This document shows, in pieces, positions 7,413 to 15,298 of a stretch of DNA of 23,479 nucleotides (position 1 is its first letter; each line of letters begins with the position of its first letter). The translations under genes and the position numbers were made by a program. Below the pieces are notes generated by a model, which saw nothing but the letters and a program-made list of their open reading frames with translations, ran no database searches and was not told where the DNA came from. Source of the DNA: Anaerolineaceae bacterium (GTDB taxonomy: Bacteria; Chloroflexota; Anaerolineae; Anaerolineales; Anaerolineaceae); NCBI GenBank assembly GCA_014860845.1, contig JACZIY010000613.1, positions 1 to 23,479 of the forward strand. Direction: 5' to 3'.

Positions 7413-8822
7413 ATGATCAATAAACCTATTACTCATGGTCGTGGTTACAAATTTGTTTGGGGAATAGCCTCTCTGGGCACTTCACTTATTTCCGGGGTAT
7501 TTGGAGCACTCCTACCCATTTTTTATCAGGACTATTTAGGCCTTTCAGCCCCCTGGATTGCAGCCGCATCCATTGTATACGCCATTTGGAATGCTTTCAA
7601 TGACCCATTATTTGGCTATGTCACAGATAATACCCGTTCCAAAATGGGCAGACGAATCCCCTATATGCGGTTCACTGCTCCTTTTCTGGCATTAACCTTT
7701 ATCCTGGTCTGGTTTGCACCAGCTCAGGCAGGTCAAACAGCCATCTTCTGGTGGATGCTGGTCAGTATGCTCCTGTATGATACCTGTTACACCATCATCG
7801 GCCTTGTCTATTCTTCCCTCTTACCAGAAATTACAGAATCCGACTCGGAACGAAATGACTTGCAGATCTCATCAGCCCTGTTTGGCTTATTAGGCATGTT
7901 GTTAGGTTTCATCATCCCGGACCTCTTCCGTCCCAAAGCCGGTGGGGACCCCAGCTTCCTACCATTACAAACAGCCATGATCGTTGTGGGTATTCTTGGC
8001 GCATTGTTAATCATTACAACCACGCTGAAAGTAAAAGAACGTCCAGAGTTCACTCAGGTTGACAAACCCATTGGAATCAAAGAATCTTTACGGTTCACCT
8101 TTTCCAGCAAATCTTTTCTCATTCTGGTAGCAGCCAATTTTATGTCGATTCTGATGTCTTCATTGGTGATAGGAGCTGTATTTTATCTGGCAGATTACGT
8201 TATTAAGATAAATACCATGATACTGCTCGCCTGTATCTTTATTCCATTGATCATCGGTGTTCCATCCACAAAGTTATTTACAAAACGCTTTGGTGTCGTC
8301 GGTGGGCATCAGATCATGTTGTTAATCGCTGCTGTTGGCCTTTTATCGATTATGATCCTCCCAAACTCCTTCATCCCGGCTTGCCTGGCTTTAGCAGGTT
8401 TTGGATTAGCCGGTCCACAAACTTTAACCAATGTATTGTTCGCGCAGGTGGCCGATGAAGATGAAACCAGATCAGGGGTCAGAAGAGAAGGATCTTTCTT
8501 TGGTATCAATGCATTAATCACCAAACCTGCTCAATCGTTAGCAATTGCGGTGAGCCCATTTATCCTGGAAGCTACCAATTTTGTCACCAGGGATCAAAAT
8601 CAAGGTCAAATATTTTTGAATCAACCGGAAAGTGCCATTATGGGTATGAAAATAATCACAGGATTGATCCCGGGTGTAGCGATGTTGCTGGGTGCGATTA
8701 TTTTAATCTGGTATCCATTAAGAGGAGATAAATTGAAAAAGATTCAGACCAGAGTCCTGGAGATGCATACAGACAAACACACCAAATGGATGGAGCAATC
8801 TACAACGCAATATAACAAATAA
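7413..8822 (+). CDS. MFS transporter of the GPH (glycoside-pentoside-hexuronide:cation symporter) type
   Basis: The 469-residue protein has about twelve hydrophobic segments. The region at 60-84 (NAFNDPLFGYVTDN ... KMGRRIPYM) matches the conserved loop of the MelB/MFS_2 group: N-x-x-x-D-P-x-x-G then D-x4-x-x-x-GRR-x-P. These proteins move sugars or related solutes with Na+ or H+. Members of the wider MFS_2 group also carry other solutes, including lysophospholipids, so the substrate is not certain. GGAG at 7400-7403, about ten bases before the ATG, is a usable Shine-Dalgarno. The C-terminal tail is polar and cytoplasmic. The gene diverges from the GTPase gene and is followed after a 274-base gap by the radical SAM gene. 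Confidence 0.85.
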   Translation: MINKPITHGRGYKFVWGIASLGTSLISGVFGALLPIFYQDYLGLSAPWIAAASIVYAIWNAFNDPLFGYVTDNTRSKMGRRIPYMRFTAPFLALTFILVWFAPAQAGQTAIFWWMLVSMLLYDTCYTIIGLVYSSLLPEITESDSERNDLQISSALFGLLGMLLGFIIPDLFRPKAGGDPSFLPLQTAMIVVGILGALLIITTTLKVKERPEFTQVDKPIGIKESLRFTFSSKSFLILVAANFMSILMSSLVIGAVFYLADYVIKINTMILLACIFIPLIIGVPSTKLFTKRFGVVGGHQIMLLIAAVGLLSIMILPNSFIPACLALAGFGLAGPQTLTNVLFAQVADEDETRSGVRREGSFFGINALITKPAQSLAIAVSPFILEATNFVTRDQNQGQIFLNQPESAIMGMKIITGLIPGVAMLLGAIILIWYPLRGDKLKKIQTRVLEMHTDKHTKWMEQSTTQYNK

Positions 8823-8870
8823 TTGAATTCTATTGATAAGTTAAATTAAAAAAATCGAATAATTTAATAG

Positions 8871-8876
8871 TATAAT
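8871..8876 (+). promoter_or_regulatory. possible -10 element upstream of the radical SAM gene
   Basis: An exact TATAAT lies in a very AT-rich tract (8821-8880). The base run where a -35 would lie (about 8848-8853) is all A, so this is only a half-site. The long gap before 9097 makes a separate promoter plausible. Confidence 0.28.
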
Positions 8877-8880
8877 AATT

Positions 8881-8909
8881 ATGTTGGGCCTCAACATCTC
8901 TGTTTTTTT
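8881..8909 (+). terminator. short hairpin with U tract, possible terminator after the MFS gene
   Basis: ATGTTG (8881-8886) pairs with CAACAT (8892-8897), extended by one G-T pair, and is followed by a run of seven T (8903-8909). The stem is short, so efficiency would be low. Because it lies just after a TATAAT, it could instead act in the leader of the downstream gene. Confidence 0.38.
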
Positions 8910-9083
8910 GATTTTGCGTTCATATCGAACGCTCTCACTTCGTAAAAACAACTATAGACCAACATCATAAAAAATGACCAAAGAATTTGGTCATCACCTA
9001 CAATCCAAATCTTTTAATCTAGGAGGCCATAAAGCGGCTGATCATTCAGTCACCATTATTTATCCAACGCACTTTACAAATTT

Positions 9084-9092
9084 AAAGGAGGA
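9084..9092 (+). promoter_or_regulatory. ribosome binding site fixing the start of the radical SAM gene
   Basis: AAAGGAGGA lies four bases before ATG 9097. This favours 9097 over the in-frame ATG at 8974, which has no Shine-Dalgarno and adds 41 residues unlike the family. Confidence 0.75.
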
Positions 9093-9096
9093 CCCA

Positions 9097-10434
9097 ATGA
9101 CTTTACAGAGTACGATAATTCATCCTGATGAGGATTTGAAGGTTGCTTTCCAAAATCCAAAATATAAACCTTATGGATTGAAAAATTTCAAGCAAATTCC
9201 CCAAATCAACAAACTCACAGATGAACAAATTTTTGATATAGAGGTAGTGGCTCGCGTACTCCCCTTCCGCACCAATAATTACGTGATTGACGAACTGATC
9301 GACTGGAATAATATTCCCAATGATCCTCTCTATATTTTAAATTTTCCCCAAAAAGATATGCTGAAAAAGCATCATTATGATCGGATTGCAGCCCTGCTGG
9401 AAAGTGGCGCTGAAGAAGACCTGATCTCTCAGGTTGCCAATCAGATCCGTGAAGAGTTAGACCCCCATCCGGCTGGTCAACTTACCAAAAATCGCCCTTC
9501 GTTAGATGGCAATGTGCTTCCTGGTGTTCAACACAAATACCGTGAAACCATGCTCTTTTTCCCAACCCAGGGACAAACCTGCCATGCTTACTGCACATTT
9601 TGTTTCCGCTGGCCTCAATTTACCGGTATCGCAGATTATAAATTTGCCATGTCCGAGATTGAACCAGTCATCAAATACATGCGTAAACATCCGGATGTCA
9701 CCGATATTTTATTTACCGGTGGTGATCCGTTATTTATGAAAACAAAAATTCTGGAAGGCTACATCGATGCATTAATGCAGGCAGATTTACCCAACCTGCG
9801 GACGATCCGAATCGGCAGCAAATCACTTGCATACTGGCCTTATCGCTTTTTGACCGACAACGACGCTGATGCATTACTTGCACTGTTCGAGAAAATTGTC
9901 TCGAATGGGATTCATCTGGCCATCATGGCACATTTCAACCACCCACGGGAATTATCCACTCCTGCAGTCGAATTAGCCATCAGTCGTATACGCCAGACGG
10001 GCGCGCAGATCCGAACCCAGTCCCCTGTGCTTAATCACATCAACAATGATCCGGATCTTTGGGCTTCCATGTGGCAACGTCAGGTTGAAATGGGGATCAT
10101 TCCCTATTACATGTTCGTTGCCCGCAACACTGGCGCACAACACTACTTCAGTATTTCATTGGAAGAAGCCTGGAAGGTCTTCCGCAAAGCTTACCGACAG
10201 GTTTCCGGGCTTGCCCGTACCGTTCGGGGACCCGTGATGTCCTGTTACCCTGGCAAAATTCAGGTGCTGGGAGTCTCGGAGATAATAAATGAGAAGGTTT
10301 ACGTCTTACGCGCGTTACAACATCGTAACCCCAAACACGTGATGAAACCCTTCTATGCCAAATTTGACCCCGAAGCTATCTGGTATGACCAACTCAAGCC
10401 AGCTTTTGGCGAAGAAAAATTCTTTTTTGAATAG
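9097..10434 (+). CDS. lysine 2,3-aminomutase-like radical SAM protein
   Basis: The 445-residue protein carries the radical SAM cluster motif C162-x3-C166-x2-C169 (CHAYCTFC), then TDILFTGGDPLFM, the GGDP segment that contacts S-adenosylmethionine, as in the KamA family. A C-terminal PGKIQVLGV (Lys387) aligns by position with the lysine that forms the PLP Schiff base in lysine 2,3-aminomutase. The segments that in Clostridium KamA hold the two aspartates binding the lysine side chain (Asp293 and Asp330) read YMFVARNTGAQHYF and VMSCYPGK here, with no acidic residue. It is therefore probably an aminomutase or relative with another substrate, rather than true KamA. The length is slightly above KamA (about 416). 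It is followed by a strong terminator. Confidence 0.82.
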   Translation: MTLQSTIIHPDEDLKVAFQNPKYKPYGLKNFKQIPQINKLTDEQIFDIEVVARVLPFRTNNYVIDELIDWNNIPNDPLYILNFPQKDMLKKHHYDRIAALLESGAEEDLISQVANQIREELDPHPAGQLTKNRPSLDGNVLPGVQHKYRETMLFFPTQGQTCHAYCTFCFRWPQFTGIADYKFAMSEIEPVIKYMRKHPDVTDILFTGGDPLFMKTKILEGYIDALMQADLPNLRTIRIGSKSLAYWPYRFLTDNDADALLALFEKIVSNGIHLAIMAHFNHPRELSTPAVELAISRIRQTGAQIRTQSPVLNHINNDPDLWASMWQRQVEMGIIPYYMFVARNTGAQHYFSISLEEAWKVFRKAYRQVSGLARTVRGPVMSCYPGKIQVLGVSEIINEKVYVLRALQHRNPKHVMKPFYAKFDPEAIWYDQLKPAFGEEKFFFE

Positions 10435-10449
10435 TCTTTTCCGTGATCT

Positions 10450-10487
10450 AAAATTCTGGTGTTGTTTTCACAACACCAGAATTTTTT
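10450..10487. terminator. bidirectional intrinsic terminator
   Basis: A perfect 16-bp stem (10450-10465 with 10470-10485) closes on the tetraloop TTTC. On the plus strand the right arm merges into TTTTTT, giving a good terminator for the radical SAM gene. On the minus strand the arm ends in TTTT, so it may also serve the convergent esterase gene, whose stop codon (10488-10486) abuts it. Confidence 0.85.
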
Positions 10488-11460
10488 ATTTATGCCATAA
10501 GGATCTCAGATAATTGACCTTCTCGTACAAATGGTGCACGCCACCACCATCATGCTGGTTGAAGGGATACACACGAATCTGTTTGACCCCAGCGTAATGA
10601 TTATAAGCAGCAAAAACTGTTGATGGTGGACTGATATCATCCATCAAGGCAGTGGAGAATAAAGCAGTTGCTTTGGCTTTGGTTGCGAAATTCATCCCAT
10701 CAAAATAAGAAAGCGTTCTGAATACCTGCTCTACTTTTTCACGATGCACACGGCAATATTGAACAATTTCCTGATAAGGATGACTATCCACCAGTTGGGT
10801 CGCCCTGTTGAAATCACACAGAAAAGGTACATCTGGCATCACTACTGGAATATCCGGCATTAACCCCGCCACCGCCAAAGCCACACCACCTCCCTGACTG
10901 GCACCAGTAACTGCAATCCGGTCTATGTCCACCATGGGATGCTCCCTGGCAGCCTCTACTGCCCGCATACCATCAATATATAAACGTCGGAAATAATATG
11001 TTTCTGGAGCGAGAATCCCTCGGGTCATGAAACCCGGCACCTGCGCACTGGATCCGCTTTCCAACACGTCCGGTGTGTCCCCCTCCCGCCACACACTTCC
11101 CTGTCCGCGGGTATCCATCACAAAATGGGCAAAACCAGCATTTGCCCATGTCAGCCATTCTATTGGTTTTCCTCGACCGCCACCATAGCCAACAAACTCG
11201 ACAACGCATGGAAGAGATTCATTGACTCCTTTGGGCAGCATTAACCAACCTTTGATTGGTTGCCCGGCATATCCGGGAAAGGAAACATCATATACATCAA
11301 TTAAATCAAGTGGATCCTGCACCAGATTGAACACAGTCTGCATGGGCGTATTATGAGCAAACATATAAGATTGCTCCCAGAATTCATCAAAATCGGATTT
11401 AGCGGTCAGCGTTGGTTTATATCTCTGCAATTGTTCCAAAGGCATATCAAAAAAAGCCAT
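10486..11460 (-). CDS. CE7-family acetyl-xylan esterase / cephalosporin-C deacetylase
   Basis: The 324-residue alpha/beta hydrolase shows the family signatures at the canonical positions: RGQ at 118-120, GASQG (G186-x-S188-x-G190) with Ser188 as nucleophile, Asp274 in LMDDISPPS, and His303. In the well-studied Thermotoga enzyme the catalytic triad has the same numbering (Ser188, Asp274, His303). The usual HE motif is HD (303-304) here. CE7 enzymes remove acetyl groups from xylo-oligosaccharides and from cephalosporin C; they are cytoplasmic, and no signal peptide is seen here. AAAGGAGG directly before the ATG supports the start. The gene stands alone between two terminator or promoter regions. 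A sugar-scavenging role fits the nearby GPH-type symporter, but this is inference. Confidence 0.92.
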   Translation of the reverse strand: MAFFDMPLEQLQRYKPTLTAKSDFDEFWEQSYMFAHNTPMQTVFNLVQDPLDLIDVYDVSFPGYAGQPIKGWLMLPKGVNESLPCVVEFVGYGGGRGKPIEWLTWANAGFAHFVMDTRGQGSVWREGDTPDVLESGSSAQVPGFMTRGILAPETYYFRRLYIDGMRAVEAAREHPMVDIDRIAVTGASQGGGVALAVAGLMPDIPVVMPDVPFLCDFNRATQLVDSHPYQEIVQYCRVHREKVEQVFRTLSYFDGMNFATKAKATALFSTALMDDISPPSTVFAAYNHYAGVKQIRVYPFNQHDGGGVHHLYEKVNYLRSLWHK

Positions 11461-11635
11461 TATTTCCTCCTTTTATTAATTGTTTTATTTCAAGTATTGG
11501 TTCTTCAAAAAAGATATCTGCATCTTTAAAATATAAGATTAATAATACTGTAACGGAAATTGCGTTTCATTTCAAGATAAGCGCATAGGATCGACCATTT
11601 TGTTTTCCCCAATAGAAATTAAATTTTTGGATAAA

Positions 11636-11644
11636 TGCTATAAT
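11636..11644 (+). promoter_or_regulatory. extended -10 promoter for the NBR1-Ig lipoprotein
   Basis: TGC directly precedes an exact TATAAT (11639-11644), an extended -10 that can work without a good -35; none is visible. Transcription would begin near 11651, about 50 bases before ATG 11701. The rest of 11461-11700 is AT-rich with no other feature recognised. Confidence 0.45.
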
Positions 11645-11700
11645 TTTAGATAGATCTGACATAATTTGTAATGTATCTTTTCATCTTAGTGGAGTTAATT

Positions 11701-12657
11701 ATGAAAAAAGCAAGCCTGGTCTTATCCATTCTAATGATTTCAATCATTATCTTATCGGCCTGTAATATGCCAGCCACAAAAACGGAACCCACAACCGAGA
11801 GTGATATGGCTTATACAGCTGCTGCATTAACTGTTCAGGCAAAGATTCATGGTTATACTCCAGAACCAACTTTGCCTTCTCCAGGTCAGGTAGAACCTGC
11901 CCTACAAAGCACCCCTGCACCCAACCCACAACCTGTTTATACCGCTGCGCCGGTTGAAAGTGATGCTCCCTGTGATCGGGCTTTATTCGTGGATGATATT
12001 ACCATCCCGGATAACACAGAAATTGATCCTGGTGCCTCTTTCACAAAAATTTGGCTCATTCAAAATGATGGATCCTGCACCTGGACCAAAGATTATACCA
12101 TTGTCTTCGATAGTGGTGATCAGATGGAAGGCTCTGAAACCATAGCAATCAGTAATGATGTACCCCCCGGATATGCCATTGAAATCAGTGTTAATCTCAA
12201 AGCACCAACTGAATCAAAAACTTATCGAGGAAACTGGATGCTCAGAAATGCGTCCGGTGAAACATTTGGTTTGACAGATTTCAATGATCCATTCTGGGTC
12301 ATCATTAAAGTGGATGCCCCACCAGTTCCTTCTTTTGCTGTATCCGCTGCATCATTTGAAATGATTCCCGGTAGTTACAACGGCGTATGTCCTTTCCCGG
12401 TTACCTTGCGTGGAAAGATTACTGCCAGTGGTTCTGGAAAAGTCACCTATTATTATCAAAGGGAGGATGGCTATCGATCAGACACGATGGAGATTACCTT
12501 TGATGCTGGTGGCCAGAAAACATTGCCAGAATTTTCCATGCCGATCGGTAGTGGCACAGGTTACGCATGGTCAGGTAAGGTGTGGCTGTATATCGATAAT
12601 CCCAATCACCAGGCCTTTGGTGAGCAGGTTTTCTCGGTAAACTGTGTAGCGCCTTAA
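11701..12657 (+). CDS. lipoprotein with NBR1-type four-tryptophan Ig-like domain
   Basis: The 318-residue protein starts with a lipoprotein signal peptide: Lys2-Lys3, a hydrophobic stretch, and the lipobox LSAC with Cys21 as lipidated residue. A Pro/Thr-rich spacer follows (about 45-85). Residues about 88-204 resemble the NBR1 Ig-like (FW) domain, with its four tryptophans in KIWLIQN, CTWT, GNWM and FWV. The last 110 residues form a second beta-rich domain with two cysteines. The protein should be anchored on the outer face of the membrane. FW domains of this type are frequent in Chloroflexota surface proteins, but their ligands are unknown. I chose ATG 11701 because GGAG lies eight bases upstream and the signal peptide begins there; an in-frame ATG at 11671 would place ten residues before it. 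Confidence 0.85.
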   Translation: MKKASLVLSILMISIIILSACNMPATKTEPTTESDMAYTAAALTVQAKIHGYTPEPTLPSPGQVEPALQSTPAPNPQPVYTAAPVESDAPCDRALFVDDITIPDNTEIDPGASFTKIWLIQNDGSCTWTKDYTIVFDSGDQMEGSETIAISNDVPPGYAIEISVNLKAPTESKTYRGNWMLRNASGETFGLTDFNDPFWVIIKVDAPPVPSFAVSAASFEMIPGSYNGVCPFPVTLRGKITASGSGKVTYYYQREDGYRSDTMEITFDAGGQKTLPEFSMPIGSGTGYAWSGKVWLYIDNPNHQAFGEQVFSVNCVAP

Positions 12658-12666
12658 TTAATCGAC

Positions 12667-13794
12667 CTAAACGTCAATTCGATAGACGCGGTGATTTTTG
12701 ACTTCAGCCCCGCCCAGGGTAATTAAGTCTTTACGCATTTGCTCAGCACTCTCGGCTACCTGAGTGAACTCCGCAAACTTAAAGTGTTTTGATTTGACGG
12801 TTTTTTCCATTTCATAATATAGTAAAGCATTGCCACCCCGACCATGGTACTCCTCCATGACGCCCATACCATTTACAGAAACCATTTCAGCACGCCTGGT
12901 TTCACGCAGCAGATCCAGAATACTGAGCGGGTTTAGCTGCCCTTTATGGCGTTGGATCGCTCGCGATACATCCGGGAAGGCAAATAAGAAACCAATGATA
13001 TTGTCACCATCCATCAATACTTTAATCATTTTAGGATCGGCAAATAAGATCACATTTTCAATGGCAGTTTCAATTTCCCTTTTTGTATAGGGGTAATATT
13101 CCCAGTTTTTAACAAACACCTTATTGTAGATTTCGCCAATCTCTTTTCCTACTGTCCTCAGTTCCGATCTCGTTCGAAATCCACGAACACTGATTGTTCC
13201 TTTTTCTAATACGCGTTCCGCCACGCGTTTTACCTTCTCTGGCATGGAAAATTTTGCTTTCTCTATCTGACAGGAAACAAAATCGACTTCTTTCTCAAAA
13301 CCATATTCTTCCATTAATCGCGGTAAGTAGGGCAAGTTGTAATTCATCATGATCATCATCTGACGTTTATCGAACCCATCCACCAGAATCCCATACCCAT
13401 CCCCCAGTCCAAAAGGTTTAGGACCGACAATCCTGGTCAAACCACGCTTCGATGCCCACTCTTTCCCAACATTAAAAAGAGACTTGATCACCTCAATATC
13501 ATTCTCTGATTCCAATAAATTAAAGCTGGCAACTTTTTTATTCTGAACCTGGTTATATAGTTTATTTTCCATCATCGCCACACGACCCACTGTTTGTCCA
13601 TTTCGAACGGCAATGAAAGCCTGGGCATCAGAATGTTCATAAAAAGGATGTTTTTTGGGATCCAGCATGTTACGGACATCGACTTTCATAAAAGGTACCC
13701 ATTGTGGTACTCCCTGGTACAATCGATACGGTAAATCAACAAACTCCCCTACTAAAGATCGGTTTTGACGATTGACAGCTTCAATTTTTATCAT
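12667..13794 (-). CDS. GNAT-like N-acetyltransferase family protein (about 375 residues)
   Basis: The 375-residue protein resembles a group of large GNAT-fold proteins (YghO-like). The N-terminal half contains PFYEHSDAQAFIAVRNGQTVGRV (near 50-72), a conserved stretch in that group. The C-terminal half has NGMGVMEEYHGRGGNALLY (about 308-326), with a glycine-rich acetyl-CoA loop. No signal peptide or membrane helix is visible. The substrate is unknown. I chose ATG 13794 because GAGGA lies five bases upstream; the in-frame ATG at 13845 would add 17 residues with no family match. It is convergent with the lipoprotein gene (9 bases) and divergent from the M24 peptidase gene. Confidence 0.76.
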   Translation of the reverse strand: MIKIEAVNRQNRSLVGEFVDLPYRLYQGVPQWVPFMKVDVRNMLDPKKHPFYEHSDAQAFIAVRNGQTVGRVAMMENKLYNQVQNKKVASFNLLESENDIEVIKSLFNVGKEWASKRGLTRIVGPKPFGLGDGYGILVDGFDKRQMMIMMNYNLPYLPRLMEEYGFEKEVDFVSCQIEKAKFSMPEKVKRVAERVLEKGTISVRGFRTRSELRTVGKEIGEIYNKVFVKNWEYYPYTKREIETAIENVILFADPKMIKVLMDGDNIIGFLFAFPDVSRAIQRHKGQLNPLSILDLLRETRRAEMVSVNGMGVMEEYHGRGGNALLYYEMEKTVKSKHFKFAEFTQVAESAEQMRKDLITLGGAEVKNHRVYRIDV

Positions 13795-13904
13795 TTGATT
13801 CCTCTTTTTGGATAACAACTCATATAATAATAGCATTGGATGCAATAATTGTTAATCCATCACAGCCCCGAGATAACAAATATCATCAACACAAAGGAGA
13901 CTTC

Positions 13905-15092
13905 ATGACCACACTGATACAGGAGAAGGTACAACAAGCCATAGAAATATTAAAGGAAAAGGACATCGACCTCTGGCTAATCTTTGTTCGGGAAACATCT
14001 GTTAATTCGGACCCCATACTACCAGTTATTTATGGGAATGAAACCCTCACCCGCCAGAGTGCATTATTGATGCACCAATCAGGCGAAACCATCGCCATCG
14101 TAGGCCGCATTGACTCGGAGACCACCCGGCTGATCGGTGCGTATCAAACGGTCATCCCTTGCGATGCTGGCATCAGTCAATTCCTATTATCTGAGTTACA
14201 ACGGCTCAATCCAGCAAAGATCGCCATCAACACCAGCCTCAATAATGTGATGGCGGATGGGTTAAGCTATGGGATGTACCAACTTCTTTTAAAGATATTG
14301 GCAGATACCCCATTTGCAGATCGTCTTTGCTCTGCTGAGGAAATCATCTCGGCAGTGAATGGTCGTAAAACACCCAGCGAAATTTCACTTATCCAGGCTG
14401 CCGTGGATGAAACCCTCGATATTTACCAGCAAACTTATGATTTCATGCAACCCGGCCAGACCGAAAAAGACGTGGCGGATTTCATGCATCAGCAATTAGC
14501 TGATCGTAACCTGCTGGCTGCCTGGACCTACGATGGTTGCCCGGCAGTCAATAGTGGACCCGATTCCCCGGTCGGTCATGCCGCCCCCACCGACATTCAG
14601 CTTGAACGTGGTCACCTTGTGCATTTTGACTTTGGCGTCCTGAAAGATGGCTATTGCTCCGATATTCAACGCATGGTTTATCTATTACGAGCCGGTGAAA
14701 GCGAACCACCATTGGAGGTACAGCAGGGATTCGACCTGGTGCGTCAGTCAATTGAAGCTGCCAGAGTGGTATTACGTCCCGGTGTCACAGGTCTGGAGGT
14801 TGACACAGTTGCCCGCAAAGTGATTACCGATGCGGGTTACCCCGAGTACCACTACGCCACCGGTCACCAATTGGGCAAACGTGCTCATGATGGCGGCGGG
14901 ATTCTCGGCCCCCAATGGGAAGTGTATGGTGATCTGCCCAATCAGATCATTGAGAAAGACCAGGTCTACACCATTGAACTGGGAATTGCGTTGGAAGGAT
15001 ATGGATATATTGGTCTTGAAGAGGATGTGTTGGTGACCGCCGATGGAAATGAGTATCTGGGAGAACCACAAAGGAGATTAGTCACCTTATAA
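13905..15092 (+). CDS. M24-family metallopeptidase (Xaa-Pro peptidase-like)
   Basis: The 395-residue protein has a creatinase-type N-terminal domain (1-150) and a pita-bread peptidase domain. The five metal ligands are in place: Asp242 (HFDFG), Asp253 (SDIQR), His321 (TGHQLG), Glu358 (IELG) and Glu372 (LEEDVLVT). His224 in VGHAAP fits the substrate-binding histidine of aminopeptidase P and prolidase. The enzyme should cleave X-Pro bonds in the cytoplasm with a two-metal centre; whether it acts as an aminopeptidase or dipeptidase cannot be told. AAAGGAG at 13893-13899 supports ATG 13905 over an in-frame ATG at 13836. The intergenic stretch 13795-13904 contains TATAAT at 13823-13828, a possible -10 with no clear -35. 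Confidence 0.9.
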   Translation: MTTLIQEKVQQAIEILKEKDIDLWLIFVRETSVNSDPILPVIYGNETLTRQSALLMHQSGETIAIVGRIDSETTRLIGAYQTVIPCDAGISQFLLSELQRLNPAKIAINTSLNNVMADGLSYGMYQLLLKILADTPFADRLCSAEEIISAVNGRKTPSEISLIQAAVDETLDIYQQTYDFMQPGQTEKDVADFMHQQLADRNLLAAWTYDGCPAVNSGPDSPVGHAAPTDIQLERGHLVHFDFGVLKDGYCSDIQRMVYLLRAGESEPPLEVQQGFDLVRQSIEAARVVLRPGVTGLEVDTVARKVITDAGYPEYHYATGHQLGKRAHDGGGILGPQWEVYGDLPNQIIEKDQVYTIELGIALEGYGYIGLEEDVLVTADGNEYLGEPQRRLVTL

Positions 15093-15126
15093 TTCAAATT
15101 TGTTTTATTTTCAATTTTACCAATCA

Positions 15127-15149
15127 AAAAACGGATTTAATCCATTTTT
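15127..15149 (+). terminator. probable terminator after the M24 peptidase gene
   Basis: GGAT (15133-15136) and ATCC (15140-15143) pair around TTA, and after one C-A mismatch five A-T pairs extend the stem to 15127-15131 and 15145-15149. The right arm is the T tract. The symmetry allows action in both directions. Confidence 0.48.
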
Positions 15150-15151
15150 GC

Positions 15152-15180
15152 TTGTTTTTCTAATTTTTGTTGTCTATAAT
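15152..15180 (+). promoter_or_regulatory. candidate promoter of the 15299-20261 gene cluster
   Basis: TTGTTT (15152-15157) and an exact TATAAT (15175-15180) are spaced by 17 bases, in an AT-rich region. Transcription would begin near 15187, about 110 bases before the TTG start at 15299. Confidence 0.5.
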
Positions 15181-15298
15181 TCTATACAAGTAGAATAATC
15201 TTTTTTATTTCTTTATAACTTTTCTCCCGAAAAAAATTTCAGCAATCAAATATTGAATTTTCTTTCCATCATTCATTATCATAAGGGTAATTTTCGCA

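Noticed and set aside
7231..7413. A 60-codon minus-strand frame in the divergent intergenic region
   Set aside because: It overlaps the start of the MFS gene, has no Shine-Dalgarno and shows no recognisable protein features.
8974..9096. N-terminal extension of the radical SAM protein from ATG 8974
   Set aside because: There is no ribosome binding site at 8974, whereas AAAGGAGGA sits four bases before 9097 and the family begins there.
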